Assembly: GCA_035550215.1 (NCBI GenBank) | Contig: DASZPM010000010.1 | Coordinates: 1-64,000, forward strand | Reading direction: 5' to 3' | DNA length: 64,000 bases | DNA from: JABDFW01 sp035550215 | Lineage (GTDB): Bacteria; Bacteroidota; Bacteroidia; Chitinophagales; Chitinophagaceae | In this document: piece by piece, positions 7,516 to 16,025 of the stretch | Numbering within the stretch: the stretch's first letter is position 1 | Layout of the letters: every line of letters starts with the position of its first letter | Made by a program: the position numbers and the translations under genes | The notes under the pieces: generated by a model | What the model saw: the letters and a program-made list of their open reading frames with translations, nothing else | What the model was told of the DNA's origin: nothing | Databases searched by the model: none

Positions 7516-8718
7516 ATGAGCAAATTCTCCGAACACAATTTTGCCGGCCAAAAAGCATTAATACGTGTTGACTTTAACGTTCCGCTGGATAAGCAAACCT
7601 TTGCCATTACCGATGATACGCGTATGCGTGCTGCCGTGCCAACCATTAAAAAAATACTGGCAGATGGCGGTAGTGTAATACTGATGAGCCACCTTGGCCG
7701 CCCGAAAGAAGGGCCGGAAGAAAAATCATCGTTAAAACATCTTGTTAGCCATTTAAGCGGGCTGCTGGGTGGTGCGGACGTACAGTTTGCCAATGACTGT
7801 ATTGGTGAGGAGGCAGTTAATAAAGCCGCTGCGCTAAAGCCGGGCGAAGTGCTGTTACTGGAAAACCTGCGCTTTTACAAACAGGAAGAGAAGGGCGATG
7901 AAGCATTTGCTGAAAAATTAAGCAAGCTGGGGGATGTATACGTGAATGATGCGTTTGGCACGGCCCACAGGGCACATGCTTCTACGGCGGTGATTGCAAA
8001 ATTCTTCCCGGGGGATAAAAAGATGTTTGGCCTTTTGATGGAAGGCGAGGTAGCCAGTGCTGAAAAGGTGTTGCATAAGGCTGAAAAGCCTTTTGTTGCC
8101 ATTATAGGCGGGGCAAAGGTTAGCGACAAGATACTAATTATAGAAAACCTGCTGGAAAGGGCAACCGATATTATTATTGGCGGGGGTATGGCCTATACCT
8201 TTTTTAAAGCAGAGGGTGGCCAGATAGGGAATTCGCTGTGTGAAGATGACCGCCTTGATACAGCCCTGGAAATATTAAAAAAAGCCGGTGAAAAAGGCGT
8301 GTGCATTCACCTGCCCAATGATAGCATTATTGCAGATAAGTTTGCCGCCGATGCAGAAACTTCTTCAGCGTTAAGCAATAATATACCCGGTGGCTGGATG
8401 GGGCTTGATATTGGCGAAATGGCCTGCGAAACTTTTAGCCACGTAATAAAAAATTCAAAAACCATTTTATGGAACGGCCCTATGGGTGTTTTTGAAATGG
8501 AGAAATTTCAGCACGGCACAAAAGCCATTGCCACAGCGGTGGCAGAAGCTACCCAAAACGGCGCTTTCAGCCTTGTTGGCGGTGGCGACAGCGTAGCTGC
8601 TGTTAACCAGTTTGGGTTTACTGATAAGGTTAGTTACGTAAGCACCGGCGGCGGCGCAATGCTTGAATATTTTGAAGGAAAAGTACTGCCGGGTATTGCT
8701 GCGATAAATGAAGGCTAA
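7516..8718 (+). CDS. pgk: Phosphoglycerate kinase
   Basis: 400 residues, standard length for the monomeric bacterial enzyme. It transfers phosphate from 1,3-bisphosphoglycerate to ADP, following GAPDH in glycolysis. Motifs are the N-terminal RVDFNVPLD, MSHLGRPK, FVAIIGGAKVSDKI in the hinge/nucleotide part, and the C-terminal LVGGGDSVAAV with the glycine-rich end STGGGAMLE. It is oriented with gap upstream and converges with kynureninase 9 bases after its stop. Confidence 0.98.
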   Translation: MSKFSEHNFAGQKALIRVDFNVPLDKQTFAITDDTRMRAAVPTIKKILADGGSVILMSHLGRPKEGPEEKSSLKHLVSHLSGLLGGADVQFANDCIGEEAVNKAAALKPGEVLLLENLRFYKQEEKGDEAFAEKLSKLGDVYVNDAFGTAHRAHASTAVIAKFFPGDKKMFGLLMEGEVASAEKVLHKAEKPFVAIIGGAKVSDKILIIENLLERATDIIIGGGMAYTFFKAEGGQIGNSLCEDDRLDTALEILKKAGEKGVCIHLPNDSIIADKFAADAETSSALSNNIPGGWMGLDIGEMACETFSHVIKNSKTILWNGPMGVFEMEKFQHGTKAIATAVAEATQNGAFSLVGGGDSVAAVNQFGFTDKVSYVSTGGGAMLEYFEGKVLPGIAAINEG

Positions 8719-8727
8719 TTGCTTTAA

Positions 8728-9984
8728 CTAAATGTTTTTCAGTATCTCGTAAAATCTGTACACGTCTTCAAATGAACAGTATAGGGGTGCGGGTGCTACG
8801 CGTATAACCCCCGGTTCGCGGTAGTCCACTATAATACCGCTGTCCAGCATTTGTTGAAATACTTCCCTGCCTTTTTCTGTAAAATAAAGGCATAGCTGCG
8901 CGCCCCTTTCCGCGGGGTTTGAAGGCGTTATTATTTCGAAAGAGAGATTGGTTAGTTGCTGCAGCAGGAACTCAAGGTAGCCGGTCAGCTTTATGCTTTT
9001 AGCATAAAGGTTGTCCATGCCTGCCTGTTCAAATATTTCCAGCGAGGCTTTCAGCGCTACCGTGTTAAATACCTGCGTGGTGCTTACATTCCACCCGGTT
9101 GCGTTTGGTTTGGCAACAAAGCCCTTCTCCATTTTAAACCGTGTCTTTTCATCATTTCCCCACCAGCCCGCAAGCCTGCCCGTGGCTGCTTTGGCTGCAT
9201 GCTTCTCATGCACAAAAACGCCCCCTGTTGAGCCTGGGCCGGCGTTAAGGTATTTATAGCTGCACCAAACCGCAAAATCAACCTCCCAATCGTGCAGCCT
9301 GGTTGGCACGTTGCCGGCTACATGGGCAAGGTCCCACCCGGCCACAGCCCCGGCTTTATGGGCTGCTTTTGTTATGCCTTCAATATCAAATAATTGCCCC
9401 GTATAGTAATTTATGCCGCCAAATAATACCAGCGCAAGTTCGGTTTTATGATGCTGTATGGCAGATAAAACATCCTCATTCCGTATTATCTTTTCGCCTG
9501 CTCTCGGCGCAATCTCAATAATGGCATCGGCGGGGTCAAAACCGTAATGCTTAACCTGTGTTTCAACAGCATATTGGTCTGAAGGAAATGCGCCGGCCTC
9601 CATCATTATTTTATAGCGTTCTGCATTTGGCCTGTAAAAACTCAGCATCATCAAATGCAGGTTTACCGTTAGGGCGTTCATTACCGTAATTTCATTGGTT
9701 TTTGCCCCAACAATGCCGGCAAGCGCAGGGGTAACAAATTCGTGGTAATACATCCATGGGTTGGCGCCCGCAAAATATCCCTCAATGGCAATATCACGCC
9801 ACGTTTGCAGTTCGGTATGTATGGCGGCCTCCACATTTTTTGGCTGCAGGCCAAGAGAATTTCCGCAGAAATAAATGGCGTCCTTACCATCATGCTGTGG
9901 AAAATAGAATTGCTTTTTGAAAGGAGCGAGGCCATCGTCTGCGTCCATTAACCGGGCAAAGCTTATCGAATTGTCAAAAGGCAT
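8728..9984 (-). CDS. kynU: Kynureninase
   Basis: 418 residues, full length. A PLP enzyme that cleaves kynurenine or 3-hydroxykynurenine to anthranilate or 3-hydroxyanthranilate plus alanine. GNSLGLQP opens the fold. Asp218 in GWDLAH should bind the pyridine nitrogen, and Lys244 in WCSYKYLNAG is the expected Schiff-base lysine, with GPGSTGG after it. In many Bacteroidota this enzyme serves NAD synthesis from tryptophan; its neighbours here do not prove that. The gene is monocistronic, with a strong shared terminator upstream at 10030-10074. Confidence 0.97.
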   Translation of the reverse strand: MPFDNSISFARLMDADDGLAPFKKQFYFPQHDGKDAIYFCGNSLGLQPKNVEAAIHTELQTWRDIAIEGYFAGANPWMYYHEFVTPALAGIVGAKTNEITVMNALTVNLHLMMLSFYRPNAERYKIMMEAGAFPSDQYAVETQVKHYGFDPADAIIEIAPRAGEKIIRNEDVLSAIQHHKTELALVLFGGINYYTGQLFDIEGITKAAHKAGAVAGWDLAHVAGNVPTRLHDWEVDFAVWCSYKYLNAGPGSTGGVFVHEKHAAKAATGRLAGWWGNDEKTRFKMEKGFVAKPNATGWNVSTTQVFNTVALKASLEIFEQAGMDNLYAKSIKLTGYLEFLLQQLTNLSFEIITPSNPAERGAQLCLYFTEKGREVFQQMLDSGIIVDYREPGVIRVAPAPLYCSFEDVYRFYEILKNI

Positions 9985-10029
9985 AAAAGAAACCCTTTAA
10001 AAAATATTTGTAAATATCTTTTAAATGAA

Positions 10030-10074
10030 GCAAAAAAGGCGGAACAATTTACTTGCTCCGCCTTTTTTGCTTTG
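10030..10074. terminator. Bidirectional-looking terminator
   Basis: A perfect 16-bp stem (10030-10045 with 10059-10074), rich in GC at the loop end and in A/T at the base, so either strand gives a T-tract. It lies between the end of the DUF4097-type gene (stop at 10089) and the start of kynureninase. It therefore ends the sigma-factor operon. Confidence 0.9.
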
Positions 10075-10088
10075 ATAAATAGCCTGGA

Positions 10089-11009
10089 TTACATTATTGT
10101 TGTTGACCCGAAATTTGATTTTATTTTAATCATGGTACTGCCGCTGCCTGCCTTGCCCTGGTAATGGTAATCAAACCGGGGGCTGCGCCATTCCTGGTTT
10201 TTGTCTGCATCTTCTTTTATAGAAAAGTCAGTATGATTAGAGAAATCCCCGAAATGTGTTTCTATGTCAAAAGTTGCCGAAAGGTCTTTGCTGGTGCTTA
10301 TTTTAACGGTTGAATAGCTGTTGTACAGGTCAAGGCTTTTAATGTTATTGTCAATGGAAATCTTGCTGGCATCGCAAAACTCAAACCTGGCATCTATATC
10401 GCCGCTCATTTTACCTAATGTGAAGCCGGAGTATTTAATTGTTAATTTTCCATTGTTAAGGCCTTCTATGTCTGCCTTACCAAATTCAATGTCTATATCA
10501 CCGGCATTTTTTATGTTGCCTGCTTTAAGACTGCCAAATTTGTTTTCAATATCAATATGGCCGTTATAGTCAGGCAGGTAAGTATCGCCAAATTGTGTGT
10601 CGAGCGTAAGCGGGTTATTAGCCGGAAGATGTACTACATAATCAATATGCATCTCCGTATGGCCTTTTCCATTATCTCTATGGTTGTCAATATTAGTCCT
10701 GAAATATACGCCGTTGCTGCTTTTGCCGTCTTCAATATTAATATCATCTATCAGCGATTGCGCCCTGTCATCGCTGCTGGCCACCACCCTAATTTGCACA
10801 TCAACCTTTACTTCGTTGCTGTTCCATGTTTCAAGGCGGGTTTCCCCAAAGCGGTTGTCAATGGTAATATTGTCCGTGCTGCTGACAGCGTATGATTTAG
10901 AGTACGATTTTGTTTTTTCTGCATCGCCCCCGTTTGCCAGCAGGTGGGTTGTTATAAGCATAGCTGCGCTTACAAACAGCAGCTTATATGTTTTTAGTCG
11001 CGTTTTCAT
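10089..11009 (-). CDS. Secreted DUF4097-like beta-repeat protein
   Basis: 306 residues. An N-terminal signal peptide (about 1-25, ending near LLANGG) is followed by a beta-strand-rich body with repeating phrases such as IDNRFGETRLETW, DTQFGDTYLPDY and IENKFGSLKAG. These stack like the strands of the DUF4097/putative adhesin beta-helix families. Location is probably periplasmic or outer surface. It overlaps the end of the preceding membrane gene by 26 bp and is the third gene of the sigma-factor operon, a common partner in Bacteroidota. The biochemical role is unknown; it may be an envelope sensor or the output of the sigma system. Confidence 0.75.
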   Translation of the reverse strand: MKTRLKTYKLLFVSAAMLITTHLLANGGDAEKTKSYSKSYAVSSTDNITIDNRFGETRLETWNSNEVKVDVQIRVVASSDDRAQSLIDDINIEDGKSSNGVYFRTNIDNHRDNGKGHTEMHIDYVVHLPANNPLTLDTQFGDTYLPDYNGHIDIENKFGSLKAGNIKNAGDIDIEFGKADIEGLNNGKLTIKYSGFTLGKMSGDIDARFEFCDASKISIDNNIKSLDLYNSYSTVKISTSKDLSATFDIETHFGDFSNHTDFSIKEDADKNQEWRSPRFDYHYQGKAGSGSTMIKIKSNFGSTTIM

Positions 11010-11907
11010 ATTCCTTTTGTTTAGATTTTTTTAGAGAATGTATAATGTATAATTGTTTGCTGAGTATTTCTGTCTGCATTTTAAGATTGGTAATCATTGC
11101 ATCAAGAATGGCTTCTTTATCCGTGTTGCCTTTAAGCATATTTTGCAGGTTGTGATAATTGCTGTCAAGCTTTTCTATTTCACCGGCAAAGCCACGGTAT
11201 AAAACAGGGTCTGTTTTTTCAATCTTCTTTAACTCCCTGAATTTTATTTCGGTAAGGCGGCTGTAGTAAAATATTTCCTGTGACTGGTCATCTTCATCCG
11301 CAGCATCCTCTTTGGCAACACTGCCATTGCCCGGTAATTGTTTACTATCAGTAATCTTATCCTGTTCAGATGGTTTTATTGCCTGTGCAGTACTATTGTC
11401 GCTGTCAATGCCTGCTGAGGGGTTGCTGCCCGCTTTTTTTGTTTGCGCAACCGGCTGTATATCAATTTTGGTTGCATTGTTATTGTTAACAAAATACCAA
11501 ACGCTTACTGCCACCAGCAATACCGCCGCCGCTACTGAAGTAAACTTTATCACCAGGCTCCTGTATATAACAGGCGTCTTTTTTTCCGCAACCGGCGCAA
11601 TTGTTTTTTCAATACCCTGCCATACTACCTCACCGGGTACTTCCGTGTCAAATGCATTCCTGTTGGCCGCTATAAATTGTTCAAGCGTTTCTTGTCTTTT
11701 TACAAATTGCTTCTCAAGGTTTTGCCAAACCTGGCCGGATGGCTCTTCATCATCAAATGCTTCCCGGTTTGCCTGTACAAATTCATTAAGCGCATTAGCC
11801 TTTTTTACAAACTGTTTCTCAAGATTTTCCCACACGGCGGCTGACGGCTGTTCGCTGTCAAATGCCTCCCTGTTGGCGCTGATAAATTTTTCTAACCCGT
11901 TTTCCAT
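10984..11907 (-). CDS. Membrane anti-sigma-like protein with triplicated N-terminal repeat
   Basis: 307 residues with one membrane segment (about 119-140). The cytoplasmic N-terminus holds three tandem copies of a 35-residue unit, starting at about Leu5, Leu40 and Leu75. Each carries ANREAFD, then a PS/PG and VWxxLEK core. In related Bacteroidota proteins a single such segment normally opens the protein. The region after the membrane is low-complexity, then charged and possibly coiled-coil (about 205-300). The gene begins 2 bases after the ECF sigma gene and overlaps the DUF4097-like gene by 26 bp. I infer a regulator that holds the sigma factor at the membrane. This is not a zinc-binding (HxxxCxxC) anti-sigma factor, as that motif is absent. 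Confidence 0.65.
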   Translation of the reverse strand: MENGLEKFISANREAFDSEQPSAAVWENLEKQFVKKANALNEFVQANREAFDDEEPSGQVWQNLEKQFVKRQETLEQFIAANRNAFDTEVPGEVVWQGIEKTIAPVAEKKTPVIYRSLVIKFTSVAAAVLLVAVSVWYFVNNNNATKIDIQPVAQTKKAGSNPSAGIDSDNSTAQAIKPSEQDKITDSKQLPGNGSVAKEDAADEDDQSQEIFYYSRLTEIKFRELKKIEKTDPVLYRGFAGEIEKLDSNYHNLQNMLKGNTDKEAILDAMITNLKMQTEILSKQLYIIHSLKKSKQKEYENATKNI

Positions 11908-11909
11908 TA

Positions 11910-12458
11910 TCAGTTATCTCTTAAAATAGTTAATAGTTTTTGTTTTGCCCGCATATACTGGCTGCGTACTGTTACTGCCGCAACACTCATTATCTCACCA
12001 ATCTCCTCGTGGTCGTAACCCTCAAAAAGGTAAAGGGTTAACACGGTACGCTGGCCGGTATTTAACTCCTGCATTGCCTTTTTTATTTTAGCCACCTGCA
12101 GGTGTATATTGCTTTCATCAAGCATTTCTTCTTCGGGTATTTGCTCGAGTAATTCTTCGTTTGTATCTATCAACAGCATCTTAGACTTCCTGAGATGGTT
12201 GAGCGACTTGTTAATCACTATTTTTTTAAGCCAGGCCCCGAATGTTGAACCGAAGTTGAATGTTTTGATATTGCCGAACGCATCAGTAAATGCTTCCTGT
12301 AAAACATCTTCCGCATCCTTCCTGTTGTTTACTATGCGCAAACTGGTATTGAACATGCTTGTAGCGTACCGCTTATACAGTATTGTATAGCTGGCAGCAT
12401 CACCCTGCAGGCAACGCTCTACAATTTCATCTTTTACATAACCCACTGCTAAATCCAC
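11910..12458 (-). CDS. ECF RNA polymerase sigma-70 factor
   Basis: 182 residues, typical size. The region 2 motif is DAEDVLQEAFTDAF and the region 4 helix-turn-helix is YDHEEIGEIMSVAAVTVRS, followed by QYMRAKQKL. It directs transcription of an envelope-related regulon, target unknown. It is the first gene of a three-gene operon with the anti-sigma-like membrane protein and the DUF4097-like protein. The start is taken at MDLAVGYVK. Confidence 0.93.
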   Translation of the reverse strand: MDLAVGYVKDEIVERCLQGDAASYTILYKRYATSMFNTSLRIVNNRKDAEDVLQEAFTDAFGNIKTFNFGSTFGAWLKKIVINKSLNHLRKSKMLLIDTNEELLEQIPEEEMLDESNIHLQVAKIKKAMQELNTGQRTVLTLYLFEGYDHEEIGEIMSVAAVTVRSQYMRAKQKLLTILRDN

Positions 12459-12602
12459 TCAACAAAAATTTATGCTCGTTTAATAATAAGTACACCGGTT
12501 TTTTACAGGTGTTGCATTTTTACAGAAATATTTTAAAAATATTTTTTGGCCCCAAAAATGGTGTACCGTGGTTTGTTTAATTTCATATTCACCGCAAGGT
12601 CA

Positions 12603-13016
12603 TCATTCTTTCGGCTTGCCGGGTGCAAAGCTGCCAATTGCCGCGGTGTACCATGGGTGAATATCGTATCTTATGCGCCCGGCAGCAATGGCAGGGTCGG
12701 TTTTAAGCAATGTTTCAAGTTCCTCCTGGCTGTTGCAGTCAAAAATAAAAATGCCCAGCCAGCCGGAATCATCGCCAGAAGGGCCTGCCACTTTTAGTTT
12801 ACCCTCATGGTACAAACGGTTTATGTTTGCCAGGTGGCCTTCCTGTATTTTAGCCGCGGTAACTGAATCCTGGTTCCTGTTGGGCCCTTTAAGCAGCATA
12901 ACAAAATAGTATTTTCTGATGGTGTTCTCCGGCTTTTGGTCGGACGGGTCGGGCGTTTGAGCACTGGCAAGCATAATTGCCAGCAACAGTAAAGCAAGCA
13001 GGGGTATTTTTTTCAT
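12603..13016 (-). CDS. Exported YCII-related domain protein
   Basis: About 138 residues from the chosen ATG. I start at MKKIPLL (13016) because it opens a clean signal peptide ending at ASAQ; the reading frame extends upstream, but those residues do not look like a protein start. The mature part has the YCII fold signature: KYYFVMLLKGPNR, an EGHLANINRLYHEGKLKVAGP block, then a Cys-containing strand and the ending IHPWYTA. YCII domains are small dimeric ferredoxin-like folds, some with dehydrochlorinase-like activity. The substrate here is unknown. Confidence 0.8.
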   Translation of the reverse strand: MKKIPLLALLLLAIMLASAQTPDPSDQKPENTIRKYYFVMLLKGPNRNQDSVTAAKIQEGHLANINRLYHEGKLKVAGPSGDDSGWLGIFIFDCNSQEELETLLKTDPAIAAGRIRYDIHPWYTAAIGSFAPGKPKE

Positions 13017-13179
13017 TATGCAGCGTTTAATCAAAATAAAATTAGAGAAAAGATTGGCCGGTGACACTATCCCGGTAAATTTGCATACTAACAATTGTAA
13101 GTTACGGTTTCTGTTAAATAAAGCATTATGTTTAATGTATAACCGGTAAGCCAAAAACTGCAAACTATAAAATCGTTCT

Positions 13180-14364
13180 ATGGCCGTTAAAACAGACTTT
13201 TTTCAATCGCCCGACTATTATTTGCTGGATGAATTGCTTACCGATGAGCATAAATTAGTAAGGGAATCGGTACGTAATTATGTAAAGAAAGAAATATCAC
13301 CCATTATTGAAGACTATGCGCAGCGGGCCGAATTTCCTGTACAGATAGTGCGGCAAATGGGGGAACTGGGCTGTTTTGGCCCCACCATTCCGCATGAATA
13401 TGGCGGCGGTGGCCTTGACTACATTAGCTACGGGCTTATGATGCAGGAGTTGGAGCGGGGCGACAGTGGTGTGCGCAGCACTGCCAGTGTACAGGGTAGC
13501 CTGGTGATGTTCCCGATATATGCCTACGGCAGTGAGGAGCAACGCATGAAATACCTGCCCAAACTGGCAAGTGGGGAGTGGCTGGGATGTTTTGGATTGA
13601 CAGAGCCAGACCACGGCAGCAACCCGGCAGGCATGCTGAGTAATATTAAGGATGCAGGCGACCATGTGATATTAAACGGCGCAAAAATGTGGATTAGCAA
13701 TGCCCCGTTTGCACAAATAGCAGTGGTATGGGCGAAAGATGAGGAAGGAGATATACGGGGAATGATAGTGGAGCGTGGTATGGAAGGGTTTTCTACCCCT
13801 GCTACGCATGGTAAATGGAGCCTGCGGGCGAGTGCAACAGGCGAATTGGTGTTTCATGATGTTAAAGTACCAAAGGAGAATATTTTCCCTAACGTTAAGG
13901 GCTTAAAAGGGCCGCTTGGCTGCCTTACCAAGGCCCGTTACGGTATAGCATGGGGTACACTTGGCGCCGCGATGGATTGTTATGATACAGCGCTGCGTTA
14001 CAGCAAAGAAAGGGTGCAATTTGACCGGCCGATAGGCGGCTTTCAGTTGCAGCAAAAAAAGCTTGCCGAAATGATTACGGAAATAACCAAAGGGCAGTTG
14101 CTCGTATGGCGGCTTGGCGTATTGATGAATGAAGGCAAAGCGACCCCGCAACAGGTAAGTATGGCAAAACGTAATAGCTGCGAGATTGCCGCTAATATTG
14201 CCCGCGATGCCCGCCAGATGCTCGGTGGCATGGGTATTACCGGCGAATACAGCATTATGCGCCACATGATGAACCTGGAAAGCGTTATTACCTACGAAGG
14301 CACGCATGATGTGCATTTGCTGATTACCGGGATGGATGTAACGGGGTTGAATGCGTTTAAATAA
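13180..14364 (+). CDS. gcdH: Glutaryl-CoA dehydrogenase
   Basis: 394 residues. An FAD enzyme that oxidises and decarboxylates glutaryl-CoA to crotonyl-CoA in lysine, hydroxylysine and tryptophan breakdown. The similarity to human GCDH is easy to see by eye: GVRSTASVQGS with Arg99 (binds the glutaryl carboxylate), GCFGLTEPDHGSNP, GKWSLRASATG, KARYGIAWGTLGA and TYEGTHDVH with the catalytic base Glu373. The Arg99 and Glu373 blocks favour glutaryl-CoA over simple acyl-CoA dehydrogenases. Kynureninase lies 3 kb away, but no other genes of the pathway are in the window. Confidence 0.95.
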   Translation: MAVKTDFFQSPDYYLLDELLTDEHKLVRESVRNYVKKEISPIIEDYAQRAEFPVQIVRQMGELGCFGPTIPHEYGGGGLDYISYGLMMQELERGDSGVRSTASVQGSLVMFPIYAYGSEEQRMKYLPKLASGEWLGCFGLTEPDHGSNPAGMLSNIKDAGDHVILNGAKMWISNAPFAQIAVVWAKDEEGDIRGMIVERGMEGFSTPATHGKWSLRASATGELVFHDVKVPKENIFPNVKGLKGPLGCLTKARYGIAWGTLGAAMDCYDTALRYSKERVQFDRPIGGFQLQQKKLAEMITEITKGQLLVWRLGVLMNEGKATPQQVSMAKRNSCEIAANIARDARQMLGGMGITGEYSIMRHMMNLESVITYEGTHDVHLLITGMDVTGLNAFK

Positions 14365-14375
14365 AACGGTCATCA

Positions 14376-14400
14376 GGGGTATTACCCCGATGGTTCGGGG
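14376..14400. repeat. Overlapping alternative hairpins after gcdH
   Basis: GGGGTA T TACCCC (14376-14388) and CCCCGA tggt TCGGGG (14385-14400) share the CCCC at 14385-14388, so only one can form at a time. There is no T-tract. They may protect the 3' end of the gcdH message. Confidence 0.45.
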
Positions 14401-14499
14401 ACTAAGTCATTAACAGCGCCGTGGATAGAGAAGCTTGAAATTATTAATAGCTTTTAAATAGCGGTAAATGCTGACGGCTGCCAAAGTAATGGCTATAGG

Positions 14500-14511
14500 T
14501 TCTCGCGAGAA
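14500..14511. repeat. 12-bp perfect palindrome TTCTCGCGAGAA
   Basis: A perfect palindrome 128 bases upstream of the small membrane protein gene at 14639. It could be a regulator binding site, but there is no second copy nearby and no promoter motif is tied to it. Confidence 0.35.
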
Positions 14512-14638
14512 TTTACAAGGTAGCTAAAGCCAGCAGGCATTCAAATGTATTTGTGCGGGCTGTGTTACACGCTTGTTTCAGCGCTGCGTCATCCTGTCAA
14601 TCATAATATCACCCGTACCTATCGCCCAAAATAAAACA

Positions 14639-14938
14639 ATGCACTTTCACAAAAACCTTGTAATAACCATATTGGTTAGCATTGCCGCGGCAATACCGGC
14701 ATTTGCATTGTTCGTAAACAAAATAACACCTAACCAGGGTCCCCTGGTAGTAATATTCGGGTGGATGGTTTGGCTAACCCTGTTTTCCATTCTCGGCCCT
14801 GCTTTGGTGCAGCGCAGAAGCGCAAAGGACTGGTTTACTGACAGGTATCTCTGGGGCACAGTGGTACTGGCCATCTTCCACCTGGTGGCTATAATTTTTG
14901 TTAGCTATTGTATTGTAATGTGGTTTCATAAATGGTGA
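14639..14938 (+). CDS. Small three-helix membrane protein, unknown
   Basis: About 100 residues starting at MHFHKNL. Three hydrophobic segments can be seen (about 6-23, 35-54 and 74-97), with a basic loop (QRRSAKDW) between the second and third. I do not recognise the family. The start at 14639 is preferred because residues in frame upstream do not continue a recognisable protein. Its neighbours (gcdH upstream, an Lrp regulator downstream, same strand) give no functional hint. Confidence 0.6.
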   Translation: MHFHKNLVITILVSIAAAIPAFALFVNKITPNQGPLVVIFGWMVWLTLFSILGPALVQRRSAKDWFTDRYLWGTVVLAIFHLVAIIFVSYCIVMWFHKW

Positions 14939-15069
14939 GGCCCTGTATAAGCTTAGCCGGTAACGATGATTAAGGTGTGGGTATAAAGCGATAATTAAGA
15001 AGTGCCGGTAAATATCATTATTTACGCTGTTGCTTTATCTGTAATACCATACATTAATAAAGTGAAATA

Positions 15070-15077
15070 TACATTTG
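15070..15077 (+). promoter_or_regulatory. -7 promoter element (TACATTTG) upstream of the Lrp gene
   Basis: An exact TAnnTTTG match 19 bases before the ATG at 15097. No clear TTTG -33 box lies at the usual distance, so the promoter is only half supported. Lrp proteins often regulate their own gene. Confidence 0.45.
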
Positions 15078-15096
15078 CAGAATAATCTGTAAGTAT

Positions 15097-15543
15097 ATGG
15101 ATGCCCACGACAGCAAAATCCTGAAACTCCTCTCCCAAAACAGCCGCATTACCGGCGCAGATATTGCGCGTAAAGTAAACCTCTCATTACCCGCTGTAAC
15201 GGAGCGCCTGCGCAAGCTGGCCAAAAGCGGGATGATTGACCGCTACACCATAAAACTAAACCGGGAAAAACTTGGCCTGGGCATTACTGCTTTTATTAAT
15301 GTTTGGATTGACCATACCAAAAACGTAAATGTAAAAGAGCAGGTTATTGCGTTAAGCGAAGTGCTGGAATGCCACCACGTAGCGGGTGACAGCGACCTGC
15401 TGCTGAAAGTCTTGGTTAAAGATACCGCCGCGCTGGAAGAACTGCTGGTACATAAAATAAAGGCAATAAAAGCAGTTATACGTACCAGCACCACCATTAT
15501 TTTAAGCACCTATAAAGAAGAACTAAACCCCAAAACTTTTTAA
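15097..15543 (+). CDS. Lrp/AsnC family transcriptional regulator
   Basis: 148 residues. The N-terminal winged helix-turn-helix (ILKLLSQNSRITGADIAR, LSLPAVTERLRKL) and the C-terminal RAM ligand-binding domain (HHVAGDSDLLLKV, then RTSTTIIL) are complete. Such regulators are octamers or dimers that sense amino acids. The next gene starts 2 bases after its stop, so the two share a transcript and the partner could be the regulated function. Confidence 0.93.
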   Translation: MDAHDSKILKLLSQNSRITGADIARKVNLSLPAVTERLRKLAKSGMIDRYTIKLNREKLGLGITAFINVWIDHTKNVNVKEQVIALSEVLECHHVAGDSDLLLKVLVKDTAALEELLVHKIKAIKAVIRTSTTIILSTYKEELNPKTF

Positions 15544-15544
15544 T

Positions 15545-15955
15545 ATGACCATTGAAACAGCAGAAAGGCTGGTAAAGGGTTTTGAAAACTGTACCCTGCC
15601 GAAAGAGGAATGGACACACGAAGCACATTTTGTAATGGCCTTTTGGGTTTGCCTGCAATGGCCGCTGCCGTTAGCAGTAAACAAAATAAGAGAGGGAATT
15701 AAAAAATATAACATAAGCGTTGGCGGGCAAAATACGGGCTCTGCCGGTTACCACGAAACTATTACCCTGTTGTACACATATACCATTGCCCGCTATATCG
15801 TTACCGGTGGTGTAACATCATTTACGCAGCAATCCGTAGCAGCATTACTGGCCCAGCCGTTTATTGCAAAAGATTATCCCCTTAATTTCTACAGCAAAGA
15901 AGCACTCTTTAGCAAACAGGCCCGGTTGCAATGGGTTGAGCCCGCGGTAAATTAA
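15545..15955 (+). CDS. Conserved-looking protein of unknown function, cotranscribed with Lrp
   Basis: 136 residues, no signal peptide, probably cytoplasmic and mostly helical. Notable are two His-containing stretches, WTHEAHFVMAFW (about 23-34) and GGQNTGSAGYHET (about 61-73). These look like conserved, possibly metal- or substrate-binding, motifs. I do not recognise a named family. It begins directly after the Lrp stop codon, which suggests a joint role, perhaps in amino acid metabolism. Confidence 0.6.
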   Translation: MTIETAERLVKGFENCTLPKEEWTHEAHFVMAFWVCLQWPLPLAVNKIREGIKKYNISVGGQNTGSAGYHETITLLYTYTIARYIVTGGVTSFTQQSVAALLAQPFIAKDYPLNFYSKEALFSKQARLQWVEPAVN

Positions 15956-16025
15956 TGGCAAATCTCTCTTCTCATCATAAAAACGCTTTTCTTTGTACAC
16001 GCCCCAATTGCGGGCAAATTATTGT

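Noticed and set aside
11312..11929. Antisense frame of 205 codons over the anti-sigma-like gene.
   Set aside because: It is low-complexity and Ser-rich and arises from the repeated sense sequence; the sense gene fits an operon.
12459..12602. Short inverted repeat (ACACC...GGTGT near 12491) as a regulatory hairpin upstream of the sigma operon.
   Set aside because: A 5-bp stem with a long loop is too weak to support a claim.
8728..14364. Kynureninase and glutaryl-CoA dehydrogenase as one tryptophan breakdown cluster.
   Set aside because: They are on opposite strands, 3 kb apart, with unrelated genes between them; no other pathway genes are present.
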